Shown here: piece by piece, positions 29,860 through 38,836 of the stretch
Layout of the letters: each line of letters begins with the position of its first letter
Numbering within the stretch: the first letter of the stretch is position 1
From: Pseudomonadota bacterium
GTDB lineage: Bacteria; Pseudomonadota; Gammaproteobacteria; Burkholderiales; Rhodocyclaceae
Direction of reading: 5' to 3'
Length of the DNA stretch: 64,000 nucleotides
NCBI GenBank assembly: GCA_018262095.1
Contig: JAGTRW010000009.1
Span: forward strand, 1-64,000
Program-made: the position numbers and the translations under genes
The notes under the pieces: model-generated
The model's database searches: none
What the model was told of the DNA's origin: nothing
What the model saw: the letters and a program-made list of their open reading frames with translations, nothing else

Positions 29860-29979
29860 TCAGTGCATCAGCCCCGCGGTGGTCAGCGCCAAGCCGAGCG
29901 TCAGACCGAGCACGAAGCCGCGCAGCAGTTTTTTGGACAGGCGGTGCCAGCGCCGGCAGGTTTCTGGTGAATTGCGCAT
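29860..29979 (-). CDS. Small membrane-like protein (39 aa) following emrB
   Basis: ATG 29979 starts four bases after the emrB stop and encodes 39 residues: a basic N-terminus (MRNSPETCRRWHRLSKKLLR) followed by the hydrophobic stretch GFVLGLTLGLALTTAG. That is a plausible single transmembrane helix. Its stop overlaps the start of a 14-codon frame (29816-29860, MATIVDQNLGQPRQ), whose stop in turn overlaps the next transporter's ATG. This chain of overlaps suggests translation. Small helices that associate with efflux pumps exist (AcrZ), but no homology is claimed. Confidence 0.45.
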   Translation of the reverse strand: MRNSPETCRRWHRLSKKLLRGFVLGLTLGLALTTAGLMH

Positions 29980-29983
29980 GGCG

Positions 29984-31540
29984 TCAGTGCGCTCCGCCGG
30001 CGTCGACCGGGCCGCTGCGGTGGCTCGGCTGGGCCAGCCAGATCACCGCGATCAACACCAGAAACAGCACCGACGACGCGGCGAAGATGTCGTTGGCGCT
30101 GAGCATGAAAGCCTGCTGGTCGACCTGCCGGTTGATGTAGGCAAGGCCCTGTTCCGGGCTCAGGCCGAGCGACGCGAGGCCCGATAGCGCCTGCTGGGTG
30201 GCCAGGCTGGCACCGTTGATCGCTTCGCCAAGCTCGGCGTGATGCAGCGCGGCGCGGTTTTCCCAGAGCGTGGTGGTGATCGACGTGCCGAAGGCGCCGG
30301 CGGTGATTCGCGCGAAGTTCGACAGGCCCGACGCCGAAGGGATCCGCTCGGGCGGCAGCCCGGACATGATCAGGGTGACCAGCGGGACGAAAAAGAAAGC
30401 CATCGCGATTCCCTGGATCAGCGTCGGGATCAAGAGCGTCACGACGTCGGCCTGGGTATTGAACTGTGAGCGCAGCCAGAGCACCAGCGCGAAGGTGATG
30501 AAGGCGACGGTCGCCAGGCGGCGCGGATCGATGCGGTGCGTGTTGCGGCCGACGAAGGGCGTGAGCACGATCGCCAGCACGCCGACCGGCGCCATGATGA
30601 AGCCGGCCCAGGTCGCCGTATAGCCCATGTACTGCTGCAGCCAGAGCGGCAGCAGCACGACGTTGCCGAAAAAGACGCCGTAGCCCAAGGACAGCGCCAG
30701 CGTGCCGACCCAGAAGTTGCGCCGCGCAAAGAGCGAGAGGTCGACCACCGGGTGGTCCTCGGTGAGTTCCCAGATCAGGAAGAAGACGAAGCCGATGAGT
30801 GCCACGAGGCCGAGAACGACGATCTGCGTCGAAGCGAACCAGTCGAGTTCCTTGCCCTTGTCGAGCATGATCTGCAGCGCGCCGACCCAGATCACCAGCG
30901 AAGCGAGCCCGACGCTGTCGATCGGCCGCTGGTGGGTCGGCGTTTCGCGCGGCCGGTAAATGTTCCAGGTGACTGCAGCGGCGATCAGCCCGACCGGAAC
31001 GTTGATGTAGAAGATCCACGGCCAGGTCATATTGTCGGTGATCCAGCCGCCGAGCAGCGGCCCCATGACCGGCGCGACCAGCGTCGTCATCGACCACATG
31101 CCGAGCGCGGTCCCCGCTTTCTCCTTGGGATAGCTTTGCAGCAACAGCGACTGCGAGAGCGGAATCATCGGCCCGGCGACCAGCCCCTGGACGACGCGGA
31201 AGAAGATCAGCAGACCGAGGTTGGGCGCCAGGCCACAGAGCAGCGAGGCGAGCGTGAACAGCAGGATCGAGAGCGTGAACAGCCGCACCATGCCGAAGCG
31301 CTGGGTCAGCCAGCCGGTCAGCGGCACCGCGATGGCGTTCGACACGGCGAAGCTGGTGATCACCCAGGTGCCCTGGTTGGGGCTGACGCCAAAATCGCCG
31401 GCGATCGCCGGAATCGAGACGTTGGCGATCGACGAGTCGAGAACGTTCATGAAGGTGGCGAGCGACAGCACCAGCGTGCCGATCACCAGTTCGGCGCCCT
31501 TGAGCGGCGGCAGCGCGTAGCCGTTCGGTTTTTCAGCCAT
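29984..31540 (-). CDS. emrB: Multidrug MFS efflux transporter, DHA2 family (EmrB-like)
   Basis: A 518-residue protein with fourteen predicted spans. The DHA2 motif C region lies in LDSSIANVSIPAIAGDFG and WVITSFAVSNAIAVPLTGWL. It exports drugs or other hydrophobic compounds by proton exchange, together with the EmrA-type adaptor and the NodT-type outer-membrane channel encoded just upstream. The gene follows emrA by 48 bp. The MarR gene at the head of the operon is the likely repressor. Confidence 0.92.
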   Translation of the reverse strand: MAEKPNGYALPPLKGAELVIGTLVLSLATFMNVLDSSIANVSIPAIAGDFGVSPNQGTWVITSFAVSNAIAVPLTGWLTQRFGMVRLFTLSILLFTLASLLCGLAPNLGLLIFFRVVQGLVAGPMIPLSQSLLLQSYPKEKAGTALGMWSMTTLVAPVMGPLLGGWITDNMTWPWIFYINVPVGLIAAAVTWNIYRPRETPTHQRPIDSVGLASLVIWVGALQIMLDKGKELDWFASTQIVVLGLVALIGFVFFLIWELTEDHPVVDLSLFARRNFWVGTLALSLGYGVFFGNVVLLPLWLQQYMGYTATWAGFIMAPVGVLAIVLTPFVGRNTHRIDPRRLATVAFITFALVLWLRSQFNTQADVVTLLIPTLIQGIAMAFFFVPLVTLIMSGLPPERIPSASGLSNFARITAGAFGTSITTTLWENRAALHHAELGEAINGASLATQQALSGLASLGLSPEQGLAYINRQVDQQAFMLSANDIFAASSVLFLVLIAVIWLAQPSHRSGPVDAGGAH

Positions 31541-31588
31541 GAGTGGCGCCTATCTGCGTCGCAGTACTCAGGATGCGCGGTAGCACGA

Positions 31589-32824
31589 TCAGCCCGCCCG
31601 CTTGAGCGAAACGTGGCGGCCGAGGTTGGCCGAGACGATGGCGTTGACGCGCTCGTCGGCGCCCTTGTCGAGTTCGCTGAAGATGCTGGTGCTGGCGACC
31701 GGCTCGTTGGGACGAGCTTCTGCCACCGACGCGCCTGACTGGTCGTGGACATCGACGCGAACTTCCATCGACAGGCCAACGCGCAGCGGATGCTTGGCTA
31801 CTTCTGCGGCGTCGAGCACGATGCGCACCGGGACCCGCTGCACGATCTTGATCCAGTTGCCGGTCGCATTCTGCGCCGGCAGCAGCGAGAACGCCGAGCC
31901 GGTGCCGGCACCGAGGCCGGCGATGTGTCCGCGATATTCGGTGCGCTGCCCATAAACGTCGGCGGTGAGCTGCGCGCTCTGCCCGACGCGCAGGCTGGAG
32001 AGCTGCGATTCCTTGAAGTTGGCGTCGACCCACAGCTCGTCGAGCGGGACGATGGCCATCATCGGCACGCCGCTGGCGATGCGCTGTCCGACCTGCACGC
32101 TGCGCCGCGCGACGGCGCCGGCGACCGGCGATGCGATGTCGGAGCGCTTGAAGGCGAGCCAAGCCTCGCGGTACTTGGCGGCGGCCGCCAGCACGCGCGG
32201 ATGCGTTTCGACACTGGTGCCTTCGGTCATCGTTTCGTTCTTGAGCAACTGTTCGCGCGCTTCAGCAAGACCGGCGCTGGCGGCAAGTTGAGCCGAGCGC
32301 GCGTTGGCGATCGACGTCTGCAGGTGCTGCAGTTCCTCGACCGAGACGGCGCCGCCGTCGACCAGTCCCTGGCGTCGGCCAAGGTCGGCGCGCCAGCGCG
32401 CGCTGTCGGTTTCGCTGCGCGTCACGTCGGCTTGCCGGGCATCGACCGTCGCCGCCAGCGTCTTGTTGGTGGCAAAGGTGGCGCGTACCTCGCGTACCGT
32501 CTGCGCCAGCTGCGCTTCGGCCTGGTCGAGCGCGACGCGCGCGTCGACCGGGTCGAGCCTGACCAGCAACTGGCCGGCCTTGACGTTGTCGGTGTCGTTG
32601 GCCTCGATGGCGACGACGGTGCCGCCGACCTGCGAGGTGATCTGTACGATATTGCCCTGGACGTAGGCGTTGTCGGTATCGACATGAAAGCGCGCCACAA
32701 AGAACCAGTACAGGCCATAGGCGATCGCGCCGAGCAGACAGGCGGTGGTCAGCAGGATCAGGTTGCGTCGGCGCTTTTGATCAGGCGAGGTGGGGGTTGC
32801 AGGATGCGTGTTGGCGGTGGTCAT
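31589..32824 (-). CDS. emrA: Membrane-fusion efflux adaptor (EmrA/HlyD family)
   Basis: A 411-residue protein with one N-terminal transmembrane helix (residues about 24-45). A split lipoyl/barrel-sandwich domain (VDTDNAYVQGNIVQITSQV and SPVAGAVARRSVQVGQRI) flanks a long alpha-helical hairpin at about 95-205. It bridges the EmrB-type pump and the outer-membrane channel across the periplasm. It lies 32 bp after the channel gene. Confidence 0.93.
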   Translation of the reverse strand: MTTANTHPATPTSPDQKRRRNLILLTTACLLGAIAYGLYWFFVARFHVDTDNAYVQGNIVQITSQVGGTVVAIEANDTDNVKAGQLLVRLDPVDARVALDQAEAQLAQTVREVRATFATNKTLAATVDARQADVTRSETDSARWRADLGRRQGLVDGGAVSVEELQHLQTSIANARSAQLAASAGLAEAREQLLKNETMTEGTSVETHPRVLAAAAKYREAWLAFKRSDIASPVAGAVARRSVQVGQRIASGVPMMAIVPLDELWVDANFKESQLSSLRVGQSAQLTADVYGQRTEYRGHIAGLGAGTGSAFSLLPAQNATGNWIKIVQRVPVRIVLDAAEVAKHPLRVGLSMEVRVDVHDQSGASVAEARPNEPVASTSIFSELDKGADERVNAIVSANLGRHVSLKRAG

Positions 32825-32856
32825 CGGTAGGTTCCGTGGGGATTTTGGAGTGCAAT

Positions 32857-34287
32857 TCAGTTGGTAGCCAGCGCGGCGGTGCCGTCAGCGAAGCCGCCGC
32901 CGAGCGCGCGGGTCAGCTGCAGGCGGCTGTCGATCCAGCGTGCCGCAAGGTCGACGGCGATCCGCCGCTGGGCGATCAGGTTGGTTTCGACGGTCAGTAC
33001 GCTCAGGCGGTCGCTGATGTCGGCCTGGTAACGCTGCAGCGCCAGCTCGTAACTGCGCGCGGCGCTGGCCAGCGCCGCCTGTTGTCGAGAAAGCTGGGCG
33101 TCGAGCGATTTGAGCGTCGACAGTTGGTCGGCGACGTCGCGCAGCGCATCGAGCAGCGTGCTGTTGTAGCTCGCCACCGAGCTATCCACCGCGGCCGCCG
33201 AAGTCCGATACTGGTTGCGCAGCCGGTCGGCGTCGAACAACGGCAGGCTGATCGCCAGACCGAGTCCGGGGTGGCGGCTGCCGGCGGCTAGCCATTGATC
33301 GACGCCGATCGCCGAAAAACCGGTGAAGGCGCGCAGGTTGATGTTCGGGTAAAAGAGCGCGCGCGTCGATTCGAGGCTGCGCAGCGAAGACTCGACGCGC
33401 CAGCGCGCGGCGACGACATCGGCGCGGTGGCCGAGCAGCTCGGCCGGCAGCGTCGCCGGCAGCGCCAGCGGCGCGACTGCCGGCAGCGTCGGTGCGATCG
33501 CATTGACCGCCTCCGGACCCTGGCCGATCAACGCCGCCAGCGCATGGCGCGCAAGCTCGATCTGTTCGTCGACGCCGGCGATGTCGCGCGCGTTTTCGGA
33601 GAGCACGCCGCGCGCGGTCTCCAGTTCGACGCGGGTGTCGAGTCCGGCCTTGACGCGCCGTTCGGTCAGCGATGCGAGTTCGCCGCGCTGCCGGCCGCGC
33701 TGCGCCGACAGTTCGCGTTGCGCCAGCAGGCGCGCGAGGTTGTAGTAGCTGCGCGCGACCGAATTGCTGAGCAGCAGGCGCGCCGCCTGATGTTCGGCTT
33801 CGCTGGCGCGCAATTCGCCGAGCGCTGCCTTGAGCGCTGCGCTGTTCTTGCCGAAGAAGTCGAGTTCCCTGTGGCCGCTGATCTGCAGTTCGTTGACGCT
33901 CTGCGTCGTTCCGGCGTACGGCGGCGGGATCAGGCCGCGTTCGCTGAAGCGCTCGCGGCTGTTCGACGAACTCGCGTCGACCGCTGGCCACTGTGCGCTC
34001 TCGGCCTGGCCGGCGATGGCCTGGGCGCGCCTGAGCTTGGCGCTGGCCGCCTGCAGCGTCGGGCTGTCGTCGAGCGCCTGCGCGATCAGCTTGTCGAGTA
34101 CCGGGTCGGCCAGCTCTCGCCACCAGTCCTGGGTCGGCCAGCCGGCAAAGCTGGTGGTCGGTGCGCTATCCTCGAGCGAAGTCAGATCGAGTGATTTACC
34201 CTGCGGCGCGATTCCCGAATAGCTGGCGCAGCCGCCCAGGACCAGGCCGCTTGCGGCGAGCAGGGCAATGAGTCGGCGCTTCAGCAT
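32857..34287 (-). CDS. Outer-membrane efflux lipoprotein, NodT/OprM family
   Basis: A 476-residue TolC-like channel. The signal peptide ends in the lipobox LGGC (cysteine 20), so the mature protein is a lipoprotein. Two repeated halves carry the family's long helices (ALAGYDSSP-type region DDSPTLQAASAKLRRAQ and the LFYPNINL motif). It provides the outer-membrane exit duct for the EmrAB-like pump. Its start overlaps the end of the MarR gene by 7 bp. Confidence 0.93.
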   Translation of the reverse strand: MLKRRLIALLAASGLVLGGCASYSGIAPQGKSLDLTSLEDSAPTTSFAGWPTQDWWRELADPVLDKLIAQALDDSPTLQAASAKLRRAQAIAGQAESAQWPAVDASSSNSRERFSERGLIPPPYAGTTQSVNELQISGHRELDFFGKNSAALKAALGELRASEAEHQAARLLLSNSVARSYYNLARLLAQRELSAQRGRQRGELASLTERRVKAGLDTRVELETARGVLSENARDIAGVDEQIELARHALAALIGQGPEAVNAIAPTLPAVAPLALPATLPAELLGHRADVVAARWRVESSLRSLESTRALFYPNINLRAFTGFSAIGVDQWLAAGSRHPGLGLAISLPLFDADRLRNQYRTSAAAVDSSVASYNSTLLDALRDVADQLSTLKSLDAQLSRQQAALASAARSYELALQRYQADISDRLSVLTVETNLIAQRRIAVDLAARWIDSRLQLTRALGGGFADGTAALATN

Positions 34288-34763
34288 GATGCGTCGGCCT
34301 CGCTGAGGGCCCTGGCGTTGAGCAGCGCGCGGCCGAGCAGATCCTTGAACTGGGCGAACTCATCGGGCGAAAAGCCGACCAGTACCTGATTGGCCAGGCC
34401 GATGATGATCTTGGGAACTTCGGCGGCGATTTTCTCGCCGGCCTCGGTCAGTTCAAGATTGACAACTCGTCTATCCTCGGCCGAGCGCAGACGACGGATC
34501 AGCCCCTTGGCTTCGAGCCGGTCGAGCAGCCGCGTCACTGCTCCCGTGTCGTGACAAGCCATTCGCGATAGATCGGCAGCCGTCGAACACTCGCCTTGAT
34601 GCAGCATGAGCAGCGGCTTCCACTGCGCGTCGGTGAGCCCGAGATCGGCCATTCGCCGGTCGAGTTCGCGAGCAACGGTCTGCGCCAGCCGATTGATGAG
34701 GTAACCGACGCTCTCTTCGACGCGATAGGTTTCGGCCTGGTAAAAAGGGTGAATGTCTGTCAT
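34281..34763 (-). CDS. MarR-family transcriptional regulator of the efflux operon
   Basis: A 160-residue winged-helix protein: recognition region CSTAADLSRMACHDTGAVTRLLDRLEAKGLI and wing RLRSAEDRRVVNLELTEAG. MarR-type repressors release DNA when they bind a phenolic or drug-like ligand. It is the first gene of the four-gene efflux operon, and two near-identical palindromes overlap its promoter, so autorepression is expected. Confidence 0.93.
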   Translation of the reverse strand: MTDIHPFYQAETYRVEESVGYLINRLAQTVARELDRRMADLGLTDAQWKPLLMLHQGECSTAADLSRMACHDTGAVTRLLDRLEAKGLIRRLRSAEDRRVVNLELTEAGEKIAAEVPKIIIGLANQVLVGFSPDEFAQFKDLLGRALLNARALSEADASC

Positions 34764-34784
34764 AAGTGATTGCCTGGTAGGTTA

Positions 34785-34796
34785 CTGCCAAGGCAG
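34785..34796. promoter_or_regulatory. MarR operator 1 (next to the -10 box)
   Basis: CTGCCAAGGCAG is a palindrome (5-bp arms, 2-bp centre) immediately downstream of the TATATT -10 box, around the expected transcription start. It shares ACTGnCAAGGCAGC with the second site 35 bp away. Confidence 0.75.
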
Positions 34797-34797
34797 C

Positions 34798-34826
34798 AAT
34801 ATACCTGTCTGAACAATGACTGTCAA
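34798..34826 (-). promoter_or_regulatory. Consensus sigma70 promoter of the MarR-efflux operon
   Basis: On the minus strand TTGACA (34821-34826) and TATATT (34798-34803) are separated by exactly 17 bp, 35-63 bases upstream of the MarR start. This is near-perfect for sigma70 and would be strong unless repressed. Confidence 0.8.
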
Positions 34827-34831
34827 GGCAG
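34820..34831. promoter_or_regulatory. MarR operator 2 (over the -35 box)
   Basis: CTGTCAAGGCAG differs by one base from operator 1 and overlaps the -35 hexamer. Two sites flanking the promoter elements are what a dimeric autorepressor needs. Confidence 0.75.
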
Positions 34832-34913
34832 CTATTGTTTTTGCAGGGAATCGCGCGCGTGCGGTCTTGCTTGCGCTTCGGTGACTGCGCGATGGCGGCT
34901 TGGCGCGCCCGCT

Positions 34914-35573
34914 TCAGCGCGAGGCAAAGTGCCTGGCGAACCACTGCGCCGCATCGCCGGCGGCGACGTGGAAGCCCGGCGATGCCGCAAAGCCGATTTC
35001 AGGGATCAACTTAAGATCGTGCGGGCAATGCACTTCCTGCAAGGCGCGTCGGCTGCTGGCGAGGTGCTGCTCGTCGGATTCTTCGACGAGCAGCAGCAAC
35101 GGCGACTCGAGCGAGCGCAGGTAGAGCATTCCGGCAAGGTCGATCAATCCGTCGCGGCAAACCACTGCGGCGATGTCGTGATCGCGCAGCGCTGCGACGC
35201 GAACGACGGCCGGCGATGTGGCGTTGGCACCATGGAGGCCGAGTGGCTGCGTCGCGATTTCGCCGAGCAGCATCCGGTTCTTGAGCAGCGCCAGGAAATC
35301 GAGCAGCCGTCTGGCGAGCAGCGGGACGTTGTGGCAGGCGTCGGCGAAACGTTCTTCCTGCCGCGACAGCAGGTCGATATTGAGCGTCGACAGCCCGGCG
35401 TTGTGGAAGACCGCAGCGACGATCTCTTCGCGCGCATCGAGCGTTGGTGCCGCATGCGCCAGAACGACGAGGCCGCAGGATTCAGGCAGCAAGTCGAGCT
35501 GGCCATGCAGCGGGCCGTGTTCGGACGCGATCGTCAGCGTTGCTGCGCGCCCCTCGGCACTCACGGTGCTCAC
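34914..35573 (-). CDS. Alpha/beta-hydrolase-fold protein of dienelactone-hydrolase type lacking the catalytic Ser
   Basis: A 219-residue protein: LDLLPESCGLVVLAHA near the oxyanion strand, STLNIDLLSRQEE, the nucleophile-elbow region PLGLHGANATSPA, and VVCRDGLIDLAG then SPLLLLVEE. Relatives read G-A-S-T-G at the elbow. Here the serine is replaced by asparagine (GANAT) and the following glycine is lost, so ordinary esterase activity is not expected. GTG 35573 overlaps the AmrS stop (GTGA), making it the fourth coupled gene of the amrB-amrA-amrS operon. It may be a binding or scaffold protein. Confidence 0.75.
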   Translation of the reverse strand: MSTVSAEGRAATLTIASEHGPLHGQLDLLPESCGLVVLAHAAPTLDAREEIVAAVFHNAGLSTLNIDLLSRQEERFADACHNVPLLARRLLDFLALLKNRMLLGEIATQPLGLHGANATSPAVVRVAALRDHDIAAVVCRDGLIDLAGMLYLRSLESPLLLLVEESDEQHLASSRRALQEVHCPHDLKLIPEIGFAASPGFHVAAGDAAQWFARHFASR

Positions 35574-36682
35574 CGCCGTGCCAGTCTGACCGGGATGCGC
35601 TGGGCGCCGAAAGGCTTGTCGAACTTGCCGAAATGCCCGGCGATCAGCGTCTGGCAATGCGGGCAGCAGGCGTCGTCGGGCAGGTCGTAATGGCGGATGG
35701 TGTAGCCGTCGCGCTCGATCAGCGCGGCCTGGCACGTCGGGCAGAAGGTGGTGCCGCCTTCGCTGTCGTGCACATTGCCCGTATAAACGTAGTGCAGGCC
35801 TTCGTCGATCGCCAATTGACGAGCGTGGCTCAGCGTCGAAGTCGGCGTGCGCGGCAGATCGCCCATTTTCCAATCCGGATGGAAGGCCGTGAAGTGCAGC
35901 GGAACTTCAGCGCCGAGTTCGCGCGCGATCCACTTGGCGAGCGCCCTGATCTCGCCGGCCGAGTCGTTGTGCCCGGGGATCAGCAGCGTGGTGATCTCGA
36001 GCCAACAGTCGGTTTCGTGGTGGATGTACGCCAGTTGATCGAGCACGGGTTGCAGATGGCCGCCGCACAGCTTGACGTAGAACTCGTCGGAAAACGACTT
36101 GAGGTCGACATTGGCAGCGTCGATCACCGCGTAGAATTCGCGCGCCGGTCGCCGGTGCATATAGCCGGCGGTGACGGCGACGCTCTTGATGCCGCGCGCC
36201 TTGCAGGCGAGCGCGGTGTCGATCGCGTATTCGGCGAAGATCACCGGGTCATTGTAGGTAAAGGCCACCGAACGCGCGCCGTAGGCGGCCGCCGCGCCGG
36301 CGATGCCGTCCGGGCTGGCGGCGTCCATCAGGCGGTCCATGTCCTTCGACTTAGAAATGTCCCAGTTCTGGCAGAACTTGCACGCGAGGTTGCAACCGGC
36401 GGTGCCGAACGACAACACCGACGAGCCGGGATGGAAATGGTTGAGCGGCTTTTTTTCGATCGGATCGATGCAGAATCCAGACGATCGGCCGTAGGTGGTC
36501 AGCACCATCTGGCCGCCGACGTTCTGCCGTACGAAGCAGGCGCCGCGCTGGCCGTCGTGCAGCTTGCAGTCGCGCGGGCAGAGGTCGCACTGGAGCCGCG
36601 CTGGCCTGTCTTGCTCGGCGGGCAGCGCGTGCCACCAGCGCGCCGGATACGCTGATTCGGGAGTTTTCACGCTTCTTTCCAT
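35570..36682 (-). CDS. amrS: AmrS family radical SAM protein
   Basis: A 370-residue radical SAM enzyme. The iron-sulfur motif is CNLACKFC, with GTAG just before it. An N-terminal cysteine cluster (CDLCPRDCKLHDGQRGAC) and a C-terminal zinc-ribbon-like region (CPTCQAALIERDG, CCPHCQ) flank the barrel. The family is found next to AMMECR1 and MEMO1 homologues across bacteria and archaea; its reaction is not firmly established. ATG 36682 follows GAGGTG and overlaps the end of amrA by 16 bp. Confidence 0.92.
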   Translation of the reverse strand: MERSVKTPESAYPARWWHALPAEQDRPARLQCDLCPRDCKLHDGQRGACFVRQNVGGQMVLTTYGRSSGFCIDPIEKKPLNHFHPGSSVLSFGTAGCNLACKFCQNWDISKSKDMDRLMDAASPDGIAGAAAAYGARSVAFTYNDPVIFAEYAIDTALACKARGIKSVAVTAGYMHRRPAREFYAVIDAANVDLKSFSDEFYVKLCGGHLQPVLDQLAYIHHETDCWLEITTLLIPGHNDSAGEIRALAKWIARELGAEVPLHFTAFHPDWKMGDLPRTPTSTLSHARQLAIDEGLHYVYTGNVHDSEGGTTFCPTCQAALIERDGYTIRHYDLPDDACCPHCQTLIAGHFGKFDKPFGAQRIPVRLARR

Positions 36683-37215
36683 TTTTTCACCTCATAACGT
36701 GCGAGGCTGATGTCCTGATCCCAGAAATCGCCGGGCAAGCCGGCCTTGAGCTTGAGCTGGGCGATGAAGCGATGCGCGTCGGGCAGCGTCTCCCAGACCT
36801 GCGGCAGGAAGGTCGCGCGCCGCGAGCCATGGCTCAGGATCAGGCCGTCGATTCCCGGACGCAGTTGCGCGATGGCGTCGTCTTCGTCGATAAAGTCGAT
36901 CGCCTGAGCGGCGGCGAGCAGCGAGACTTCGATTCGCGTTCGCGCCAGTTCGTCGCTTGCCAGCGGCGCGAAGCGCGGGTCGCGAAAGGCCGCGGCGAGC
37001 GCGTTTTCGGCGACGTCGACGGCCAGCGTGCGGTACGGCTCAAGACTGCCGATGCAGCCGCGCAATTGCCCATTCTGCGTCAGCGTGACAAAGGTCGCGC
37101 CGGGTTGGCCAAGCTCGGGCTGCGGCGTAAAGGCGCTCGCTTCGCGCCCGAAACGCGCACCGATCGCGTTGCGCGCGATGACGAGCAGCGCCAGGCCGAG
37201 CGGATCAGTGGACAT
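36667..37215 (-). CDS. amrA: AmrA, AMMECR1-domain protein
   Basis: A 182-residue AMMECR1 homologue. The family's nearly invariant LRGCIGS motif appears as LRGCIGSLEPYRTL, followed by DPRFAPL and the C-terminal ATFLPQVWETLPD. The conserved cysteine suggests catalysis or metal/radical chemistry, but the biochemical function is not known. The human homologue is linked to the AMME syndrome. ATG 37215 overlaps the end of amrB by 11 bp. Confidence 0.94.
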   Translation of the reverse strand: MSTDPLGLALLVIARNAIGARFGREASAFTPQPELGQPGATFVTLTQNGQLRGCIGSLEPYRTLAVDVAENALAAAFRDPRFAPLASDELARTRIEVSLLAAAQAIDFIDEDDAIAQLRPGIDGLILSHGSRRATFLPQVWETLPDAHRFIAQLKLKAGLPGDFWDQDISLARYEVKKWKEA

Positions 37216-38017
37216 GGTGCTCTTCTTCACTAAAAGCGAAGGCGCCGTAGCCGACGACGCGCGCCTTGTCGCCCGCCGTGTCGCCTGAGTTGCGCAGGTC
37301 GAGCAGCTGTCCCTGCAGGCCATGAGCGCGTGCGGCGAGCAGCAGACCATTGACCGGCGTTGCGCCGCAGGCCTGCTGGTGATCGATCTGCGGGTCGAGA
37401 TCGACGATGCTTTGCGCCGTTTGCGCATCGATTCGCCGCGCCTGCCCATAGGGCAAATAGTGCGACAGGTCGGAACTGACGACGATCAGCGTTTCGTCGC
37501 CGCCCCAGAGCCGTTCGAGCACTTGCGCGACCGCCTGCGGCGAGGCGTCGCCGACGGCCAGCGGCAGCAGCGAAAAATCGCCGAGTACGGCCTGCAGAAA
37601 AGGTAGCTGCACCTCGAGCGAGTGCTCCTGCGCGTGCGCGGCTTCGCTGACGATGACCTGCGGCAGGTCATCAATGGCTGCGACCGCGCGCTGATCGACC
37701 GGGATCATGCCGAGCGGCGTGGCGAACGCCCGGCTGGCCGGCAACGCCAGCCCGTCGACGGCGACGCGGTGCGTCGGGCCGAGCAGCACGACGCGCGAAA
37801 TGGTGCCGCGCAGTGCGATCAGCGGCGCGTAGATGCTGGCGGCGACCGGACCCGAATAGACGTAGCCGGCGTGCGGCACGATGATCGCCTTGGGGCGCGG
37901 TGTTTTTGCCTGCGGCGACGCGGCGGCGAGCATCCGCTCGACCTCGCGCGCCAGAACGGTGGCCGATTCCGGATAGAACATTCCGGCGACTGCGGCTGGG
38001 CGGATACTCTGGATCAT
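37205..38017 (-). CDS. amrB: AmrB, MEMO1-family protein
   Basis: A 270-residue homologue of eukaryotic MEMO1, related in fold to class III extradiol dioxygenases. PHAGYVYSGPVAASIYAPL, LLGPTHRV, the histidine in EHSLEVQLPFL, and VSSDLSHYLPYGQA carry the putative metal-site residues. It heads a four-gene overlapping operon with AmrA, AmrS and a hydrolase-like protein, a combination that suggests a shared pathway. Confidence 0.94.
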   Translation of the reverse strand: MIQSIRPAAVAGMFYPESATVLAREVERMLAAASPQAKTPRPKAIIVPHAGYVYSGPVAASIYAPLIALRGTISRVVLLGPTHRVAVDGLALPASRAFATPLGMIPVDQRAVAAIDDLPQVIVSEAAHAQEHSLEVQLPFLQAVLGDFSLLPLAVGDASPQAVAQVLERLWGGDETLIVVSSDLSHYLPYGQARRIDAQTAQSIVDLDPQIDHQQACGATPVNGLLLAARAHGLQGQLLDLRNSGDTAGDKARVVGYGAFAFSEEEHHVH

Positions 38018-38146
38018 GGCAGGAGACCTCCTTCGAAACCATTATGGGGTGGGTGCGGGCAAATGCAAGCTCGCTGCGCGGCTCTTATGCCGATAAGATA
38101 GTCGGCAGGCTGGCCCGGCGGCCAGGGTTTCCGCTAGAATGGCGCG

Positions 38147-38836
38147 ATGCCACGTCATTACGCCATTGTCCCCGCCGCGGGTAGCGGTGCGCGCTTCGGG
38201 TCAGAAGTGCCCAAGCAGTATCTTGAGCTTGGCGGCAAGCCGCTGATTTATCACGCGATCAAGGCACTCTGCGATTGCTCGCGCATCGACGCCGTGTGGG
38301 TCGTCCTGTCGCCCGAAGATGGCTGGTGGCAAGCGTACGACTGGACCAGCCTGGGGGCCAAGCTTGGCGCGCTGTTCTGTGGCGGCGCCTGCCGCAGCGA
38401 CACCGTGGTCAACGGTCTGGCCGCGATCGCCGATGTGGTCGCCGACGATGATTGGGTGCTGGTGCACGACGCGGCGCGCCCCTGCCTGTCGCAACAGATG
38501 CTTGCTGCGCTGTTCGATCAACTCGCCGACGATCCGGTCGGCGGCATTCTGGCGGTCCCCGTCGCCGATACGCTCAAGCGCGCCGATGGGCAGCAGCGGG
38601 TGGTCGCCACCGAGTCGCGCGACGGCCTGTGGCAGGCGCAAACGCCGCAGATGTTCCGTTATCGCTTGTTGCGCGAAGCGCTGGCCGGAAAACAGGCGCT
38701 CACCGACGAGGCGGGAGCGATCGAAGCGTCCGGCTTCCAGCCGCGTCTGGTGCGCGCCGACGCGAGCAATCTCAAGGTGACTTTTCCCGCCGACCTGCGT
38801 CTGGCGGAGTTCATTCTGCAAGGGAGGGAACAATGA
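38147..38836 (+). CDS. ispD: 2-C-methyl-D-erythritol 4-phosphate cytidylyltransferase
   Basis: A 229-residue nucleotidyltransferase. [18 protein letters not shown] is the CTP-binding loop, [12 protein letters not shown] the metal/CTP region and [10 protein letters not shown] the substrate-binding part. It makes CDP-methylerythritol in the non-mevalonate isoprenoid pathway. It overlaps ispF by 4 bp (ATGA), the usual arrangement in proteobacteria. It is divergent from amrB across 129 bp. Confidence 0.97.
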   Translation: MPRHYAIVPAAGSGARFGSEVPKQYLELGGKPLIYHAIKALCDCSRIDAVWVVLSPEDGWWQAYDWTSLGAKLGALFCGGACRSDTVVNGLAAIADVVADDDWVLVHDAARPCLSQQMLAALFDQLADDPVGGILAVPVADTLKRADGQQRVVATESRDGLWQAQTPQMFRYRLLREALAGKQALTDEAGAIEASGFQPRLVRADASNLKVTFPADLRLAEFILQGREQ

